Under the pieces are notes generated by a model that was given only the letters and a program-made list of their open reading frames with translations, did no database searches and had not been told where the DNA came from. Shown piece after piece: positions 11,323 through 25,044 of a DNA stretch of 64,000 nucleotides (within the stretch, counting starts at the first letter, position 1; every line of letters begins with the position of its first letter). The DNA lies in assembly GCA_905250115.1 (NCBI GenBank), contig CAJNOI010000107.1:164144-228143 (forward strand), given 5' to 3'. The translations under genes and the position numbers were made by a program. This DNA is from Adineta steineri. Taxonomy: Eukaryota > Rotifera > Eurotatoria > Adinetida > Adinetidae.

Positions 11323-13695
11323 TTATTTAATAACAATTGTTGAATTTCTCGGTTGTTGTTGTTGTTGTGAATTTTTATGATTATTATTATTGTTAGATGA
11401 CGGTGATGATGTTATAGATGTAATTCTTGCAGTTTTTCGTAATAAATGCCAACAAGCAGCTCGTTGTTCACCATTAATTACTTCACACCAATGTATTATT
11501 TCACTATGTTGAGTTATATTAGCACTACTAATAGGTGTTATATGTTCAAAACGTAAGAAGCCTAATGGTTCATCTGGTGCAATAAGATCATGATGATAAA
11601 CACCTATTTCAAGAGAAGATTCAGCTAATGGTACACCTGGGATATTAAATGAGATTTCTTCATTCCATTTTGGATTTAATGTATTACGTTTAGTACTTGT
11701 TTTTTTACGTTTTACTTTATCTGTTTGGCCTAATTGTAATGTTAAACGGACAATTGGATCTAATAAAAATAAAAAAATGATTTATTTTTCTTATGAATAA
11801 TAAATATAAACGAACCAGCTTCAATATGCATTGAAAGTGCTTTTAAATTTCGTGCTTCAATAATACCAACGTTAAGTCGTTCAGCTTGCGGTAAATATGT
11901 TAATGAAATTAATAATTCACCAAGATATTCATCCTCCTGAAATAAAATATCAAATGTATTTTTTTTTATCATTTGAAAGATCTTACTGCTCGTTGTTTAC
12001 TAATTGTACACCATAGATCACTGTCCGCATGTAATATTTGTGGTGTTAAACGTAATTGTGCTTCACCAATACATTCCGGTCGACTTGAATGTGCATAATT
12101 ATAAATATAAAAATATAAAGTTTTCGTTGTTTTTAATACTGTTTCATTCGTAACACCAAATTTAAAATATTCATCCCATATAGGATTTATTGTTGTTGGT
12201 TGAACTGATGTTTGACGTAGTTTTTGATCTATAGGTGGGCGAAGATAAATTTTAACATATGGATTTGCTGATTCTTCACGTTCAACAGGTAAACATTGAG
12301 CTAAAAAAACCCAATATAAACCCTGTTTTTTTTCTATTCAAACTATATACCTTCAATTATATTAACGACAAGATCATTTCGATGTTCATCATAAACAAGA
12401 CGAATATGTAATCGATGTACTTTTTCTTCTAAGGTCGATGTATCATCATTTGCTCGTTCTAGAATAGTACCACTAATACTTGTAGCCATTCCAGTATTCC
12501 CATTAGTATCATTATTAGTAGCACATGCGGTACCTGTGAAGTAGAGATTAGGCATTATTGCTCCTAATGCACCACGAAGTGTTTTATTTTTATTAAGTTG
12601 AAAAGTTGTTTGTGGTACAATTGGAGGAGAAAGAAATCCATGTTCTAAAGGTATCATGGAAGCACGTGCACCAAGATTTGATTGTTTTGCAGCAATCGGA
12701 AATTTTGGTATCGCATAACGTGATGATGGTGATCGAAGTAATGATTGACGACGACTTGAATTAAGATTTTGTTGTGAATCAATTTTTGTTAATAAACGTT
12801 TAGATGATTGATCTTCCGTATTTCCTGATGTTTGATCAACAGATGATATAGATTGTTCAACAGCATCGGATGAACGTGGAAATAATTGAAATCGAATATT
12901 TTTTGAATTATTCGTATTAAATAATGTTGATACATAATTATCACTTTCTACTGCCGATAAACGTTGCATCGGTTTCGAACTACGTCTACCAGCATAATGT
13001 GCTGTAATTGCTTGTGTATCTGTATCTTCATAGGAATGTGATAGACGACCGACTTCGCCTTTTTTAGGTAAAAGTACACTATCTGATGCAACCGATGGTC
13101 GACCTGATTGATTTGAACTAATAGATAGACGAGATAATTTTTCTGATAAAATGGATAAGCGACCACCGGAAATAACTGAAGTACGAGCAGATTGAGATGT
13201 TGTTTCTTCTGTAATAACAGGTGGTTGTGGAATTCGATGAACTATTGGTGTATAACTCTAGGAAATGAAATTATGCTAATTGAAAAAAAAAAGATCCGTT
13301 TGACTAATAAGCCGTATTAGATATCATTTTAAAAGAGGAAAAAAACCTAATCTTACACGTAACGAGAATTAAAACTTTCTTTTTTTATCCTTTTCAAATT
13401 GCGTATGCGTGTTCACTTGCCTGTGAAGTTCCAATCAGTACCGGAAACTCAGCACGTCATCACTCGATAGATAGACAAATAAATTACTCACGAGATGTTG
13501 TGGTGGTTTGAAATATGTTTTAGCATCTATATTATTAATGGCTGCATAATGACTAACTGACCGACCAAAATATCGATGACTTGATGATGGTACACAACAT
13601 TTACAAAATATAATTGTTGCAATAATAATTATTATAATAACAGAGATAGCTCCAATACCAATACCAATATATAGATCATAACGTGATGTAAGCAT
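11323..13695 (-). CDS. Synaptotagmin-like protein with two C2 domains
   Basis: Five exons (13492-13695, 12351-13257, 11987-12300, 11816-11936, 11323-11759) join in frame to 660 residues. A membrane helix (about residues 9-30) is followed by a Cys cluster FCKCC that is probably palmitoylated. Next comes a long Ser/Arg-rich linker, then C2A (about 345-470; RLVYDEHRNDLVVNIIEG, ANPYVKIYLRPP) and C2B (about 480-610; GELLISLTYLPQAERL, LNPKWNEEISF, ending WHLL). The WHxL end and TM-linker-C2-C2 order define the synaptotagmin family of vesicle trafficking proteins. Most Asp residues that bind Ca2+ are absent: C2A has SANPY for SDPY and no Asp in loop 3, and C2B retains only some. A Ca2+-independent isoform is therefore likely. 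An upstream in-frame ATG at 13791 would add 32 residues; I prefer 13695 because it gives the usual short lumenal end. A Gln/Asn-rich tail ends the protein. Confidence 0.87.
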
Positions 13696-13795
13696 GATAA
13701 CATTGCGCTTATTATCTATATTCTTTAAAAATAAAATAAAACATATGTATAAACAGAGATTTTCTTTTTCTTTTTCTTGTTCTTTAGTCATTCAA

Positions 13796-15781
13796 CGACA
13801 GTTAATAATTCCTGTAATCGTATGGATGTAGATGACAATGTTTGTGTGTCCGTTAATAATCTCTTTTTCTTATTACCTCACTCTCTCTCCCCGGTAATGA
13901 TGTATGGGTGTGCTCAAAGTTATTGGAGTCTTGAATAAAAAAAAAAGAAAAGAAGAACAAGAACAAGAAGAAAAAAACCGAAAGAAGAGCGATAAAAACT
14001 AGGAAAGAAACCAAGAAACTATTATCATCATCATCATCATCATCCGTCATATAGATGACAACGAATAATGATTTCAATACTCATTTTCTCTCTCTCTTGA
14101 TGTATATTCATAGAAGAAAAAAAGGCATATTCTTCTTTCAAAAACAAGAAGAAAACAAATTACATGCTATATTGTGTTAGTTACTACTCACAATTGTAGA
14201 TTCAACATTTACCTGTCATATTTTATATGCACGAAAAAAATCTCAAATCTATGATAATAAATTAACGTGCATTTGCGTTCATCGGTTGAACAGGTTATGT
14301 TTATATAAAATTTATAGATGAATGACACATGTAAAATAAGTTTTCTTTTTCTTTGAACAATACTAAAGCAACGATGCAAAAGGACATTAGATTTCTTCTA
14401 TCTTCTCTTTTCTTTCTGTCATCATTAACATCCTAAGAATACATGTGTAGTGAAAATCTTCATATGGTGGGAAAAAAGAAGAAGAAGAAAACTTTCAGTT
14501 TCTTTTTTTCTTCTTCTATGCATAAAATCGAAATACGAATAATTAAGGATTTCTTTCTTTTGTTACATAAAAATATTATGTTCAATAAGGATTATTACAA
14601 TTTAACAAGCTATTCAAATAAATTTACTTACTAGTATGCACCAAAAGTCATAATTATTATTACCGTTTTTTATTGCTAGTCAATTCTTTGTATTCAATCA
14701 ATGAAAGAGACGAAAGGAAAATGAGGAAAGTTTCCTTTTTTTTTAATAAATATTATTATAAAGCTGTAACGAATAAGAAAAAGAACTAAGAAATAAGATT
14801 TGTTATATATTTCTAAGATCTCGTCTACTATCCTGTTTTCCTTCAGAAAGAAGGGAAAAGGATGCAACAGTAAAAGAACGTATTTATAACAATGAGAATG
14901 CATCATACTGATTGTGGTATGTTGAACCAAGCTGAGCTTTCACGCACACACACTTAAAGTATCAAGAAGAAAAAAAGAAAAAAATAGCGAACTACTACTG
15001 AGCTTATTATTTGTCATCGGAAACACGACAGACATACAATATACATTAACGCATAGTTAATTACATTATATCAGCAAACCTCTATATTTTTCTAATTTAT
15101 TCCAACTATTTGACATATCGATATTCAATTTATCAAAAAGACAAAACTAAGAATTTATTTATGTGAACTATTTCATATATATATAATTATTCATTATTTT
15201 TTGAATGACAACTTTATATATCTATGAAGAAAGATTGATTGTATTTTATTAAAATATTCAAGGAAATTTCTCATCATATAATTTAATATTCATGATGATG
15301 ATGTGTTTAAAAGAGCGATCATATTATTCTTGAGATATTTATAAATTCTCATTGAATGTTTGTTCATCACACCTTCGTTCTTCTTGTGTATATTTACGTC
15401 AATACTATGAATATATGTATCGTCTATATATTTAATGCATACAACAAGACAAATCACTCTGACAACACGGTTATCTTGACTTCATCAGTCTGCTATAATG
15501 CACTTGAATTAGTTCATTTTTTTTTCAGTGACCTGTGTATATAAGTTAATGGGACTGACAGAAGCGATCGAACGAGCAACAATTATGCATATGTCTGAGT
15601 GTGTCCAATGAAACAATAAAAGAGGGAGAGAGAGAGAGAAAGAACTTGCACAAATGTTCCAACTATGTCTTTTTCTTTTTCTTTCTTTATACGTGCGGTT
15701 ACCTAGCATTCGATGGCATATACACATACGTTATCATCATACGTTTAGGCAGCATAGTTCTTTTTTCTAAGTTGACCAAAT
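13796..15781. other. Intergenic, low-complexity purine tracts
   Basis: Contains GA/AAG-rich and ATC trinucleotide stretches (for example about 14025-14042) that generate spurious Asp- or Phe-rich frames. No supported gene. It lies between two divergently transcribed genes (synaptotagmin-like - and orphan membrane protein +), so both promoters should lie here. Confidence 0.55.
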
Positions 15782-16648
15782 ATGTTTAAAAAATTAATAA
15801 ATCGTCAGGAAGATACTCAAGTTAAAATAAGTGATTCAGCATTAAGCGATATAATTCCATCCGATGATGTTATTCTAACAAAAGTAAAAACATTTCAATA
15901 TATTAATAATTATCGTAAAATACAATTGATATAATTTTCTATAGAAGTCCCAACAGAAACGATGCTTAAACATATGTAAAGTATTAATATTCATATTTAT
16001 CTTGGGACTTATTGCTATTGGAATTGTTCTATTAGCATTGATTCTTACATGTATGTATAATTAATCCTTTCTTCTATTATAAATAAACGACGAACTAATC
16101 AATTATTTATTCAGATTCAGGTAAATCATTTATGAGTTTTATTTTACACTCATCGGCAACTCAATTATTATCAAATAAAACATTACATCAACAAAGTCTG
16201 TATCTATATCTTTATATTTATTTTATAATATATTGTCATAGATTTCACTGAATCATCTCACATACAAGATTGGCAAAAAATAGCTGTTCTACCAACAAGT
16301 ACTCATTATTCTACACAATCGACTGTAAAAACGATTCTAACATCAATTCTTAATCGACAATCAACGAATATACCATTTACAACAATAAAAGATCGAGATT
16401 ATACTCTAATATCATCGGAAAAAAAGATAAGTACATCAACATTTGTTATTCCAAAAAGTAAGCATTTTTCTTAATATTCGAAAAATATTGTAACTCTTTT
16501 TCTAGTTCGAACTTATGAAATAACAACATCGAAAAATCTTCTTACTTCGAAATCTCTAATGAACAAGAATACAAAACAAACGACATTCAATCGATATAAA
16601 ACAATCGACGATAATGATAATATACTCGATGATCTTTTATTTTCATAA
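15782..16648 (+). CDS. Orphan single-pass membrane protein, Ser/Thr-rich
   Basis: Five exons (15782-15883, 15945-16050, 16115-16195, 16242-16457, 16506-16648) with GT..AG introns of 46-64 nt join into an uninterrupted 215-residue frame. A short charged N-terminus (MFKKLINRQEDTQ) precedes one strong hydrophobic helix at about residues 46-68 (FIFILGLIAIGIVLLAL). The rest is rich in Ser, Thr, Asn and Lys and ends with an acidic DDNDNILDDLLFS tail. The layout suggests a type II membrane protein with the C-terminal part outside or lumenal, possibly O-glycosylated. No domain is recognised. The evidence that it is a real gene is the exact phase agreement across four introns; single exons are too short to stand alone. 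Confidence 0.65.
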
Positions 16649-18272
16649 TTCAAAAAAAAAATAAAGAACATACTTAATTTGAATAAAAATCATTTTAATA
16701 TGATATTAAAATAACTCTTTTTCTATTTCTAATTGAATGCAAAATTAAACTATGACATTTTTTGTCCCCGTTTACTGGAAAAATAGAATTTCTTGCTTTA
16801 CGTCGTTTCCTGTAAGGAAACACGATAAGAATACATTAGCAAATTTGCGGCGTTTCTTTCTTTGTCTACACAAAAAAAATATTATAATAAATACTAATTC
16901 TTTTTTTTCTTTCTTCAATAATCAATTGTCTTTTGTTGATATTAAAAACAACAAATTTCCATCTCATTATGCAACTATAAAACAGATTAATTTTTTATAG
17001 AATGATTATGCACATAAATCTAATATTTAAGAAAATATGTTTTTTTTCGTGATTATTTTTTTTCAAAAGTACTTCGGTATGATAAAATGTAAAATATGTT
17101 ATTCACAAGATATAAAGATATGTAAAAAATATGTACGTGCCGATTTGAATGAATATATTTTGTATGATAATTGATACATTATTTTATTGCAATTAAAAAG
17201 AATTTATTTTAATAACATAGTATTATTTATTTTACATAATGCGTAGCTTTTGTTGATTATTAATTATTCTTTTTATTAGTATGATTTTATAATTCATATT
17301 TATGCACACATAGGAAGTAGTTATTGAAAAAAACATAGTCCAAAGACAAAACATTTGCATAGAATATAGAAAAACATTCTTGACTAGATTTGAGATAGGA
17401 ATTTTTTTAAACATATTTTATTTATTGTTTTATCCCATAAGCATTCATCATTCGCATTATTCTACTCATCGACAACAGCACCTAACGAGTAAGTTTAAAA
17501 AAACAACAGCCTTGACTGTCGATATTATCTGCACTTCGGCTTGTCGACGGGAGAAGATGATTCCGTCATGGTTGTTTGTAATGAATGAGAAGCTGCAGAC
17601 AGCTTTGCATTGCTCCGTTTTGAAAAGTATAAGGCTGCGTCTTAAATCGCAAGTATAGTCAGTCCTAGGTTGTTTATGCGTTATAAAACAAACAAAGTGT
17701 GACGGAATCATGTTTTACGTGGATATTAGATAATTGACAATAGTTTTTCTACAAATAATTAGTTTTTTTATTTATTAATACAAAAAAAAATATTGTAAAT
17801 GAAGTACATAAGGAAATGTAAAGATTAGTATTGAGATATTTTAATAATATATTAATCAATTAATAACATTGTTTATAGGATTTATAAACATATACTATGT
17901 GATTCTTGTTGATCATTATTTCGATTCGTATCATATCAAAGAAAGAAACTTATATGTTTTTTACAGAATTAGATATAGTTGTATGATAATAATAGTATAT
18001 CCTATAAAAGAATGATGTATACTACTTCGTACATTCGTTTTTTTCGTATTTTAATACACAACGCTGCGTGTTTTATCTTATCTTATTAACAAGACTCCTA
18101 TCCTTTTCAAAAATAATCGATTAGAAATAATTCGGTCGATTATTTCTGGAGCATCCTGTACTATTGATTATTAATTCAGTATCAGCGACACGGATCATTA
18201 GTTTTATTTTATCTTTTTACAGGTGTGTGTGTGTATATTAGTTTTATTTTCTAAGTTTTTTCAAGGATAAAT
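16649..18272. other. Intergenic with a GC-richer patch
   Basis: Mostly AT-rich. A patch at about 17460-17715 has higher GC and open frames on both strands, with no recognisable protein similarity and no splice partners. It may be a mobile-element remnant or a regulatory block. The right end is the promoter region of the SLC16 gene. Confidence 0.45.
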
Positions 18273-20526
18273 ATGTCAACGAATGAAACATCGAAAAAGA
18301 AGCAATCAGTAGATAATCAAATTGCTAGTGAAGAATATGAATATGTTACAATACCACCTGATGGGGGTTATGGTTGGGTTATTGCAATTTCTGCTATGGT
18401 ATTTTTATTTTGAACGTTAATATGTAATTTATTTTGTTTGTCTGTTTAGCTTTGTAATTTAATTTGTGATGGTACTTTATTCGCTTTTGGTAATATGAAA
18501 AAGCACCTTCAAGAAAAATTTGAGTGTTCTGATATGGTTATTCTTATGGTTGGAGCTGTGCCATGTGGTATTTATTTATTAGTCGGTATGATTGATTTGT
18601 AATAAATTGAAATCTACATATCAATATAAATATATATATACTTTTTATAGGTCCTATTATATCAGGTTTAGCAAATAGATATGGTTGTCGAAGAATTATT
18701 ATTATTGGAAGTATTGGTGCAGCAAGTTGTACAGCATTATCAACACTTTCACCAAATCCCTATGCAATGATGGTTATTTATGGGCTCTTTGGCGGAATAT
18801 TTTTTGGCATGATTTATCTTCCGTTCGTAAACTTATTTGATAAGAAATATATATAAGAATTCTTTCATACATTTATTTAGATCAATAGTAATGGTATCAT
18901 TTTATTTTGATAAAAAACGAGCTATTGCTAATGGTAAAATATTATTTATTAAAATTGACATTTTTAATATTATATTGTTTATAATAGGTTTAGTAACAGC
19001 TGGTACAGGTATTGGTATGTTATCATTTGGCCCATTAGCTGATTATTTAATGGATAAACTTGGTTGGCAAATTGGCTTACTTATATTTGCTGGTATACTA
19101 TTGTCAGGTATTTTATTTGGATTCATGATGAAACCATTACAACAACAAAAAGTACCAATTAAACGAACAGGAATAGAATCACAGTAAGTATTAAATTAAC
19201 TTCTGTATTACTTTGTTTTTGTTTATATTATTTAATATAGGATTCCAAGTAAAGTTAAATCCGATCGATCAGTAATACTTAACCATGAAATGACTGATGG
19301 TACATATGCGGTAAATAGAAACTTTATAGAATATGTTTGTAAGAATAAAAACATTTATCTATTAGCCATTATTAACAACAAATGACGACGTTATTGATCA
19401 TAGTGATTTGAAGAATGTATCTAGTTTCGAGGTTTCAAATTTGAATATACCATCGAAACAATCTCGAATTCGTACCTTATCAGGAACAAGTCGAACATCA
19501 ATAGATTCTGCTGGTGGACATCGAATTGGTGTTTTAGATCCAGAAAATGCTACTCGACCATTATATAGAAAAGATGCATTATTTACTGGATCAAAACAAC
19601 AACTTCACCATCTATCACGTACATCATTAAATTCTAATCCATATATATCATCGAAAGCAGATGTTCCTCCACCAATAACTGAAACCAAGAAAAAACAATC
19701 AGCATATGAAGCATTTAAGGATATACTTTCAACAATGACTGATTTTTCTATATTAAAAAATAAACACATGTTATTAATTTGTATTGGAAATATTTTCACT
19801 ATGTTCGGATATTTATTACCCATTATGTGTTTAATATCCTTTGCAAAGGAAGATTTAGGTGTTAACAAAGACGTTGTTCCATATCTAATAACAGTTTTTG
19901 GTAAATATCGATAGAACTTTTTTTGCTTATGAGAAGAACTAGTTAATAATACTATTTAATTTATCTAGGTGCTTGTAATACAATTGGTCGATTTGCTGCA
20001 GGACCTATTGCTATGATCCCTCATTTTACTGCCTCACGTGTGCATAATATACTTTTATATATTGCTGGTGCTGCAACGGTTTTAGCTGGATATGCATATG
20101 ATTTTACAACTTGTGCAATATATGCTGCTATTTGTGGTTTTGCATTTGGTATGAAACACATAGATAAAATAGAAAGAATTTTTAATAATTTGTTTTAGCA
20201 CCTCATATGGCACTTTTACCAAGTGTAGTATGTGATTCTGTTGGTCTTGATAAATATACAACAGCTTATGGTGTACTAGGTCTTTTTCGTGGTGTTGCAT
20301 CGATGGTTGGACCACCTGTTGCAGGTTAATATTTTAGTAGAAAAGTTTTTGATTAATTTTATCATCTATTTTATAAATAGGTTTAATAAAAGATCATTAT
20401 AAAAAATATGATTTAGCATTTACTATTGGCGGTACAATGATAATTATTGGAGCTTTTTTTCATTTTTGTTTATCATTAGTTAAACCAGAACCTAAAGACA
20501 ATGATGAAAAAGAAGTTCATGTTTAA
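18273..20526 (+). CDS. SLC16 family monocarboxylate transporter
   Basis: Ten exons (18273-18398, 18450-18585, 18651-18822, 18881-18933, 18988-19183, 19241-19310, 19366-19900, 19969-20148, 20199-20324, 20381-20526) sum to 1740 nt, 579 residues. The N-terminus carries PPDGGYGWVI at about residues 28-37, the signature before helix 1 of the SLC16 (MCT) family of 12-helix proton-linked carboxylate transporters. The first six helices follow, with GLANRYGCRR and a RSIVMVSFYFDKKRAIANG-like block (here PSIVMV.. FYFDKKRA) before helix 5. A Ser-rich cytoplasmic loop of about 150 residues in exons 6-7 separates the two halves; the last helices lie in exons 7-10. The substrate could be lactate, ketone bodies, thyroid hormone or aromatic amino acids and cannot be told from this. 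It converges on the GPCR gene, stop codons about 220 bp apart. Confidence 0.92.
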
Positions 20527-20744
20527 TCTTTTATTTATATTTCATCAATTTTAATATTTTCGTTTATTATTAATGAATAATTTCTTAAAGAAAAATATCA
20601 TGATTTAATTTTAGAAATAGTCACTCTCTCGTTTTTCTTTCTTTCTTCATATTTGTTTTTTTCTTCGGTAATACTTGATTTGTGTTATTTTTCATTAGAT
20701 AGCTGCTTGTTATATTCAAGTTATGAAGAAATAAAAATAAGATT

Positions 20745-22911
20745 TTAATGTAAAAATACAGCATTCGATATATTAAGTGCATCATTGATTGGATTTTTTC
20801 TTGAACTTTTTCGATGGAAAGCTTTATGACGTGTACTTGTTATATGCATTTGTGAATCAGTTGTTGGTTGTGTGATTGTTGTTGTTGTGTCAGTTTTTTT
20901 TAATAATGAATGACAATTCAAATATGGGGTAAATACTTTTAAAAATTCACGACGAAAACTTTGTCCACTTAATGTATATAAAATAAAGTTCATCGCATGT
21001 TTTGTATACCATAATGCTTCACATACATCAACAATTAATTGAACATGTGATGGTGGACCTAAATTAGCATTTTCATTTAAATTATCCTTACGTCCAATTA
21101 CAATACGTCCAGAATAAATTATCTTATTAACACATATAAATATAACTGATGGACATGTTAATCCAATAAATGCTAAAGTAACTGATAAAAGCATTATTGT
21201 TAAACGTTGATGTCGACGATGTGAACGTTTACGATATTGACGCATACGACGATGACTACGCATAGTAAATGTAATGATACCAATATTTGTAAAACAAAGA
21301 AGTAAAAATGGAATAGCAACAACAAGTAATATATCAAATATAGGTATATATGTTCGAAAAAATCCTTCAAAACCGGTACTTGGTATACAAACAAATATAT
21401 ATGAAGGTTTATAACGTAATAATTCAGAACGAGAATAATTTATTGAATTATTTAAACTTGCTAATGATGTTTCATTTGTTGATGATAAAATTCGAATTAA
21501 AAAACGTCGTTGAACTTGTGCACCAAAACCGTCTAATCTTATTGATCGACCTTTTGAGAAGAATAAAACAAAATCAATTTAGCAATTTTTTCTACATAAT
21601 TAATTATGAATATATAGCTTTTCTCACTAGTCTGCACGTATTTACCTATTGAACTTATTTATCAAAGTAAGAACTAGAGGCCATGACGAATATTATCTTT
21701 GATGAAGTATATACCTCCCACATATTATTTAAAATTAATGATTTTTTCAATCTATTATTAATCATAAGATCTTGTATTAATAGCAGCAGGTTTTCTTTTT
21801 GTAATGGAAAAATATTACCATTAATTCTTATCATACCTTGTTTTTTCCTTTTGTGCATTATTTTTAATAACAATCTAATTCCTTATTTATCAAATTAGAA
21901 ATAATCAACAGAATTCGTGTCGATTCTGTCAATGTTTTTTTCTTATTTTAAATGACAGATGATAAAGTGTTCTTTTTTTTATATATATGAATACCCTCGA
22001 CAATCTTATGAATGATAGTTTTATAGAACTCCCACGTATTCTTTCCCTTGTGAACTTATTACATCAATGCTAATTTATGTTTTTGTTATTATTTTAATAT
22101 TCTACGAATCATCATGACATGAAACACCATTTATAATCCTCACATATTTATGCAACATCACATAAAAATCAAAAATATTTATCTCGAGTATAAATAACAA
22201 AACTTTCTTAATGTAAGTTTTACATCGTAGAGCTTGAGGTATATACATTTTAAATCTCATAACAAGTCTATTTATAATAAAATTGACCTATGATAAATTG
22301 CTAAAGGGTTTCTATTCTTTCACATGATGAACTTAAAAACTATATTTCTCATCATATGCTACATAAATGTTTTTTTCTCCCCGGAAGATTTTATTCTTAC
22401 CAAGTATAAAGAAATAATAAAGATTGCATAGGGCAACAATAGCAATAAGTGTGCTTGTAGACCAAAATACTCGATTAGTGGTTGAACCCTGTCGTCGATA
22501 ATAACTTGTTACTATAAAATATCGATCAAAATTGACAATGACCAATGTCCATGATGCCAAATGTGCTAATGCTGATGAAAAAAAAGTTAATATACGACAT
22601 ACCCATTGTGAAGTATTGAATATTGTTGAATCACGAAATAGTTTATATATATGTCGACTTGAACGCATAACAATGAATAAAATATCAATAACAGCAAGTA
22701 TAGCTAAATATTGGCAGGTTGAATTTTTATTAAATTTTCTACTTAATAATACTCTTAAACATAAGGCATTGCCAATCGTACCCCATATAAGTAAAAAGGG
22801 ATAAAAAATACGAAAAAGAAAAAATCTTAAATCAATTATAAATGATAATGGTTGTTGATGAGACATATCATCATGATGAAATGTTAAATTTTCAAGAATT
22901 GTATTATTCAT
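20745..22911 (-). CDS. Rhodopsin-family GPCR, peptide-receptor type
   Basis: Two exons (22401-22911 and 20745-21550) joined by an 850-nt intron (GTAAGA..CAAAAG) give 438 residues. The N-terminus has N-glycosylation sites (NNT, NLT). TM1 contains GTIGNALCLRVL. Cys105 precedes TM3 and should pair with the Cys in ECL2 (FVCIPSTGF). DRY is at 129-131 (NFDRYFIV). TM6 lacks the common CWxP but has LTCPSVIF. TM7 reads WYTKHAMNFILYTLSG followed by QSFRREF, an NxxxY variant of NPxxY plus helix 8. The very basic third loop (MRSHRRMRQYRKRSHRR) suits G-protein coupling. The overall pattern resembles invertebrate FMRFamide-like peptide receptors; the ligand is unknown. A TTTTTAG acceptor lies 20 nt upstream of the ATG (22932-22933). 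Confidence 0.88.
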
Positions 22912-25044
22912 TATTTGATTAGATCATAATTCTAAAAATAGAAGAAAGCAAAATTAGATTATTTCTTTTTTTCTAATCGAGGTGTTTGTTAATTGATAGG
23001 CAAAGATATACAAATGAAAAAACTACGGATATCCGCTACATTTTATTTTTTTTTCCTTCTAATAAAATCGAATGTGAATAAGTAAGAGGCAAAAAATGAA
23101 TTAAGAATAAACAAAACCAAAACGCTTTATAATGAATAGAAGACAAATCAATTGTTTGATCTAGGTGTCTGTTTTTAGAACAAATTATTCTAATATTTCG
23201 AAAAAAAAGAACATTTATTCTTTGTTGACTGACATTTGGTTTAGAATACACAAGAGAACATAATAAAACTTAGAAATTATAGTAATATTTATTTTTACTT
23301 ACTTATACTAGATATTAAATACTGTTATGTAAAAATATTTTGATTAGTTCTCGTGATTGTCTTAACACTTTGAGAATGAGACGCGTATATTCACGCATCC
23401 GGTTTTAGATGAATGTAACAAAATCGAGTCTCTTCTGTAATGAATCTATTCTTTTCAACTTCTATATTTTTTTCTCAAAGTGATTTCGTCTCTAGTAAGA
23501 AGAGAAGTGAATTATTCGAGACTAAAAAAGTATTTACATAAACAATCTCTAGCTAATATCCCACGCGGAATTTCTGCTTCATAAACAATATGATTAATTT
23601 ACAAGGAAAAAGAACGATGTTTTCACTTTCGGGAAAAGAACTATTGATTATAGAGAATATTTGTTGTTCATGATTGACAAAGATATAATATCAACATGAA
23701 AAACTAAATTAATAAAAAACTTACTGATTTGAATAGATGATAAAATTTTGTCTTTCGTATTGTGTGATAAAGAAAGTCTTAATGCTAGTTAAAAGAAAGC
23801 AAAGAGAAACGATGAGACTAGAGAAAGAAGAAAAAAATGGAAAAAACACGAAGAAAAAATAGACGATATAAAAGAAAAAAGGAAAATAAAAGAAGAAGTA
23901 GATATATAATGAAATTTTATGTGACAATCATAGAAGAACGCGATAATTTAAGTTAATCATTACAACGAATATTGATAAACGATTTTTCAATTTGCATAAT
24001 TTTTGTTTCAATAAATTAGATTTATATACTTTTAACTTAATGATTTATCTTTTTGAAAAAAAACATATTTACATAAATTTATAGACTGATAGATCTTGAA
24101 TCGATTTTTTTTCTAGGTACTAACATATATACAAAAACAAAAGTAATATACCAATTGAAGCTTGCATGCGAAACTAGTTCAAATATACTTTTGTCAGCTA
24201 ATAGAAACGTGCATTGCTAATAGAATTTCTAAAATATGTCTATTGGATATACATGATGAGCATGATATTTTTTTTAACTGAGAAATCATATATATATATA
24301 TCATCGAAAGGACTCTGTTGATCCCCCTTTCTTTTTGTTCTTTGTACTTGTAAAATAAATGAAAACATTTAAATGTAAGAAAAGAGAACGCTTGATGATT
24401 TTAACATTAATTTTGTTGTTAGCAATGTAATTAGTCGTAATAAATATGTCATGCATATAATATATAAGAATTTTATCAACTGTAAAAAAAACTGAGAACA
24501 TACTACTAAACCGCTGGTAAACTAATATGGAATAATCAATATTTGCGATGTTGTTTGCACACTATTCTACAATAATAATTGTTCAGATGCAAGCAAATTA
24601 ATTTTCATGTGAAATAAAATAAGATTTTAGAACAAAAAAATGCAAGAATAATTAATGAAATCAGATTTTTATTTCAGCTTATTTAACAGGCAACTCATTA
24701 TACACACACTATATTATAACATCATTGATTGTAAAATATATTTTGTCATACTGTCAGTAACATTCAATGTCAATTGAATCATGCTAATACACCTACATCC
24801 TCTTAATTAATTACCAGATATACATATATATATGTTGTTGTTGTATTCCCTTTTACAACAGATAATAGTTTATTTTTATAAATATATGATTAAAAACAAA
24901 ACAATAGCTTATAATAACGTAAATAAAAAGCTACTTTAAAAACAAATAAATTTTTATAACATAGTTATCATCCTTTTCAATATAAATGGCTTACAATCAT
25001 TCTCAGTTAAACAATATCAAAAACAAAATGATATATCTATCTAT
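22912..25044. other. Intergenic, nothing recognised
   Basis: AT-rich DNA upstream of the GPCR and downstream of ERGIC1. Poly-purine stretches at about 23780-23900 produce spurious Phe-rich frames. No gene supported. Confidence 0.55.

Noticed and set aside
13853..14077. Asp- and Phe-rich open frame on the - strand
   Set aside because: Produced by ATC and purine low-complexity repeats; no splice partners or family features.
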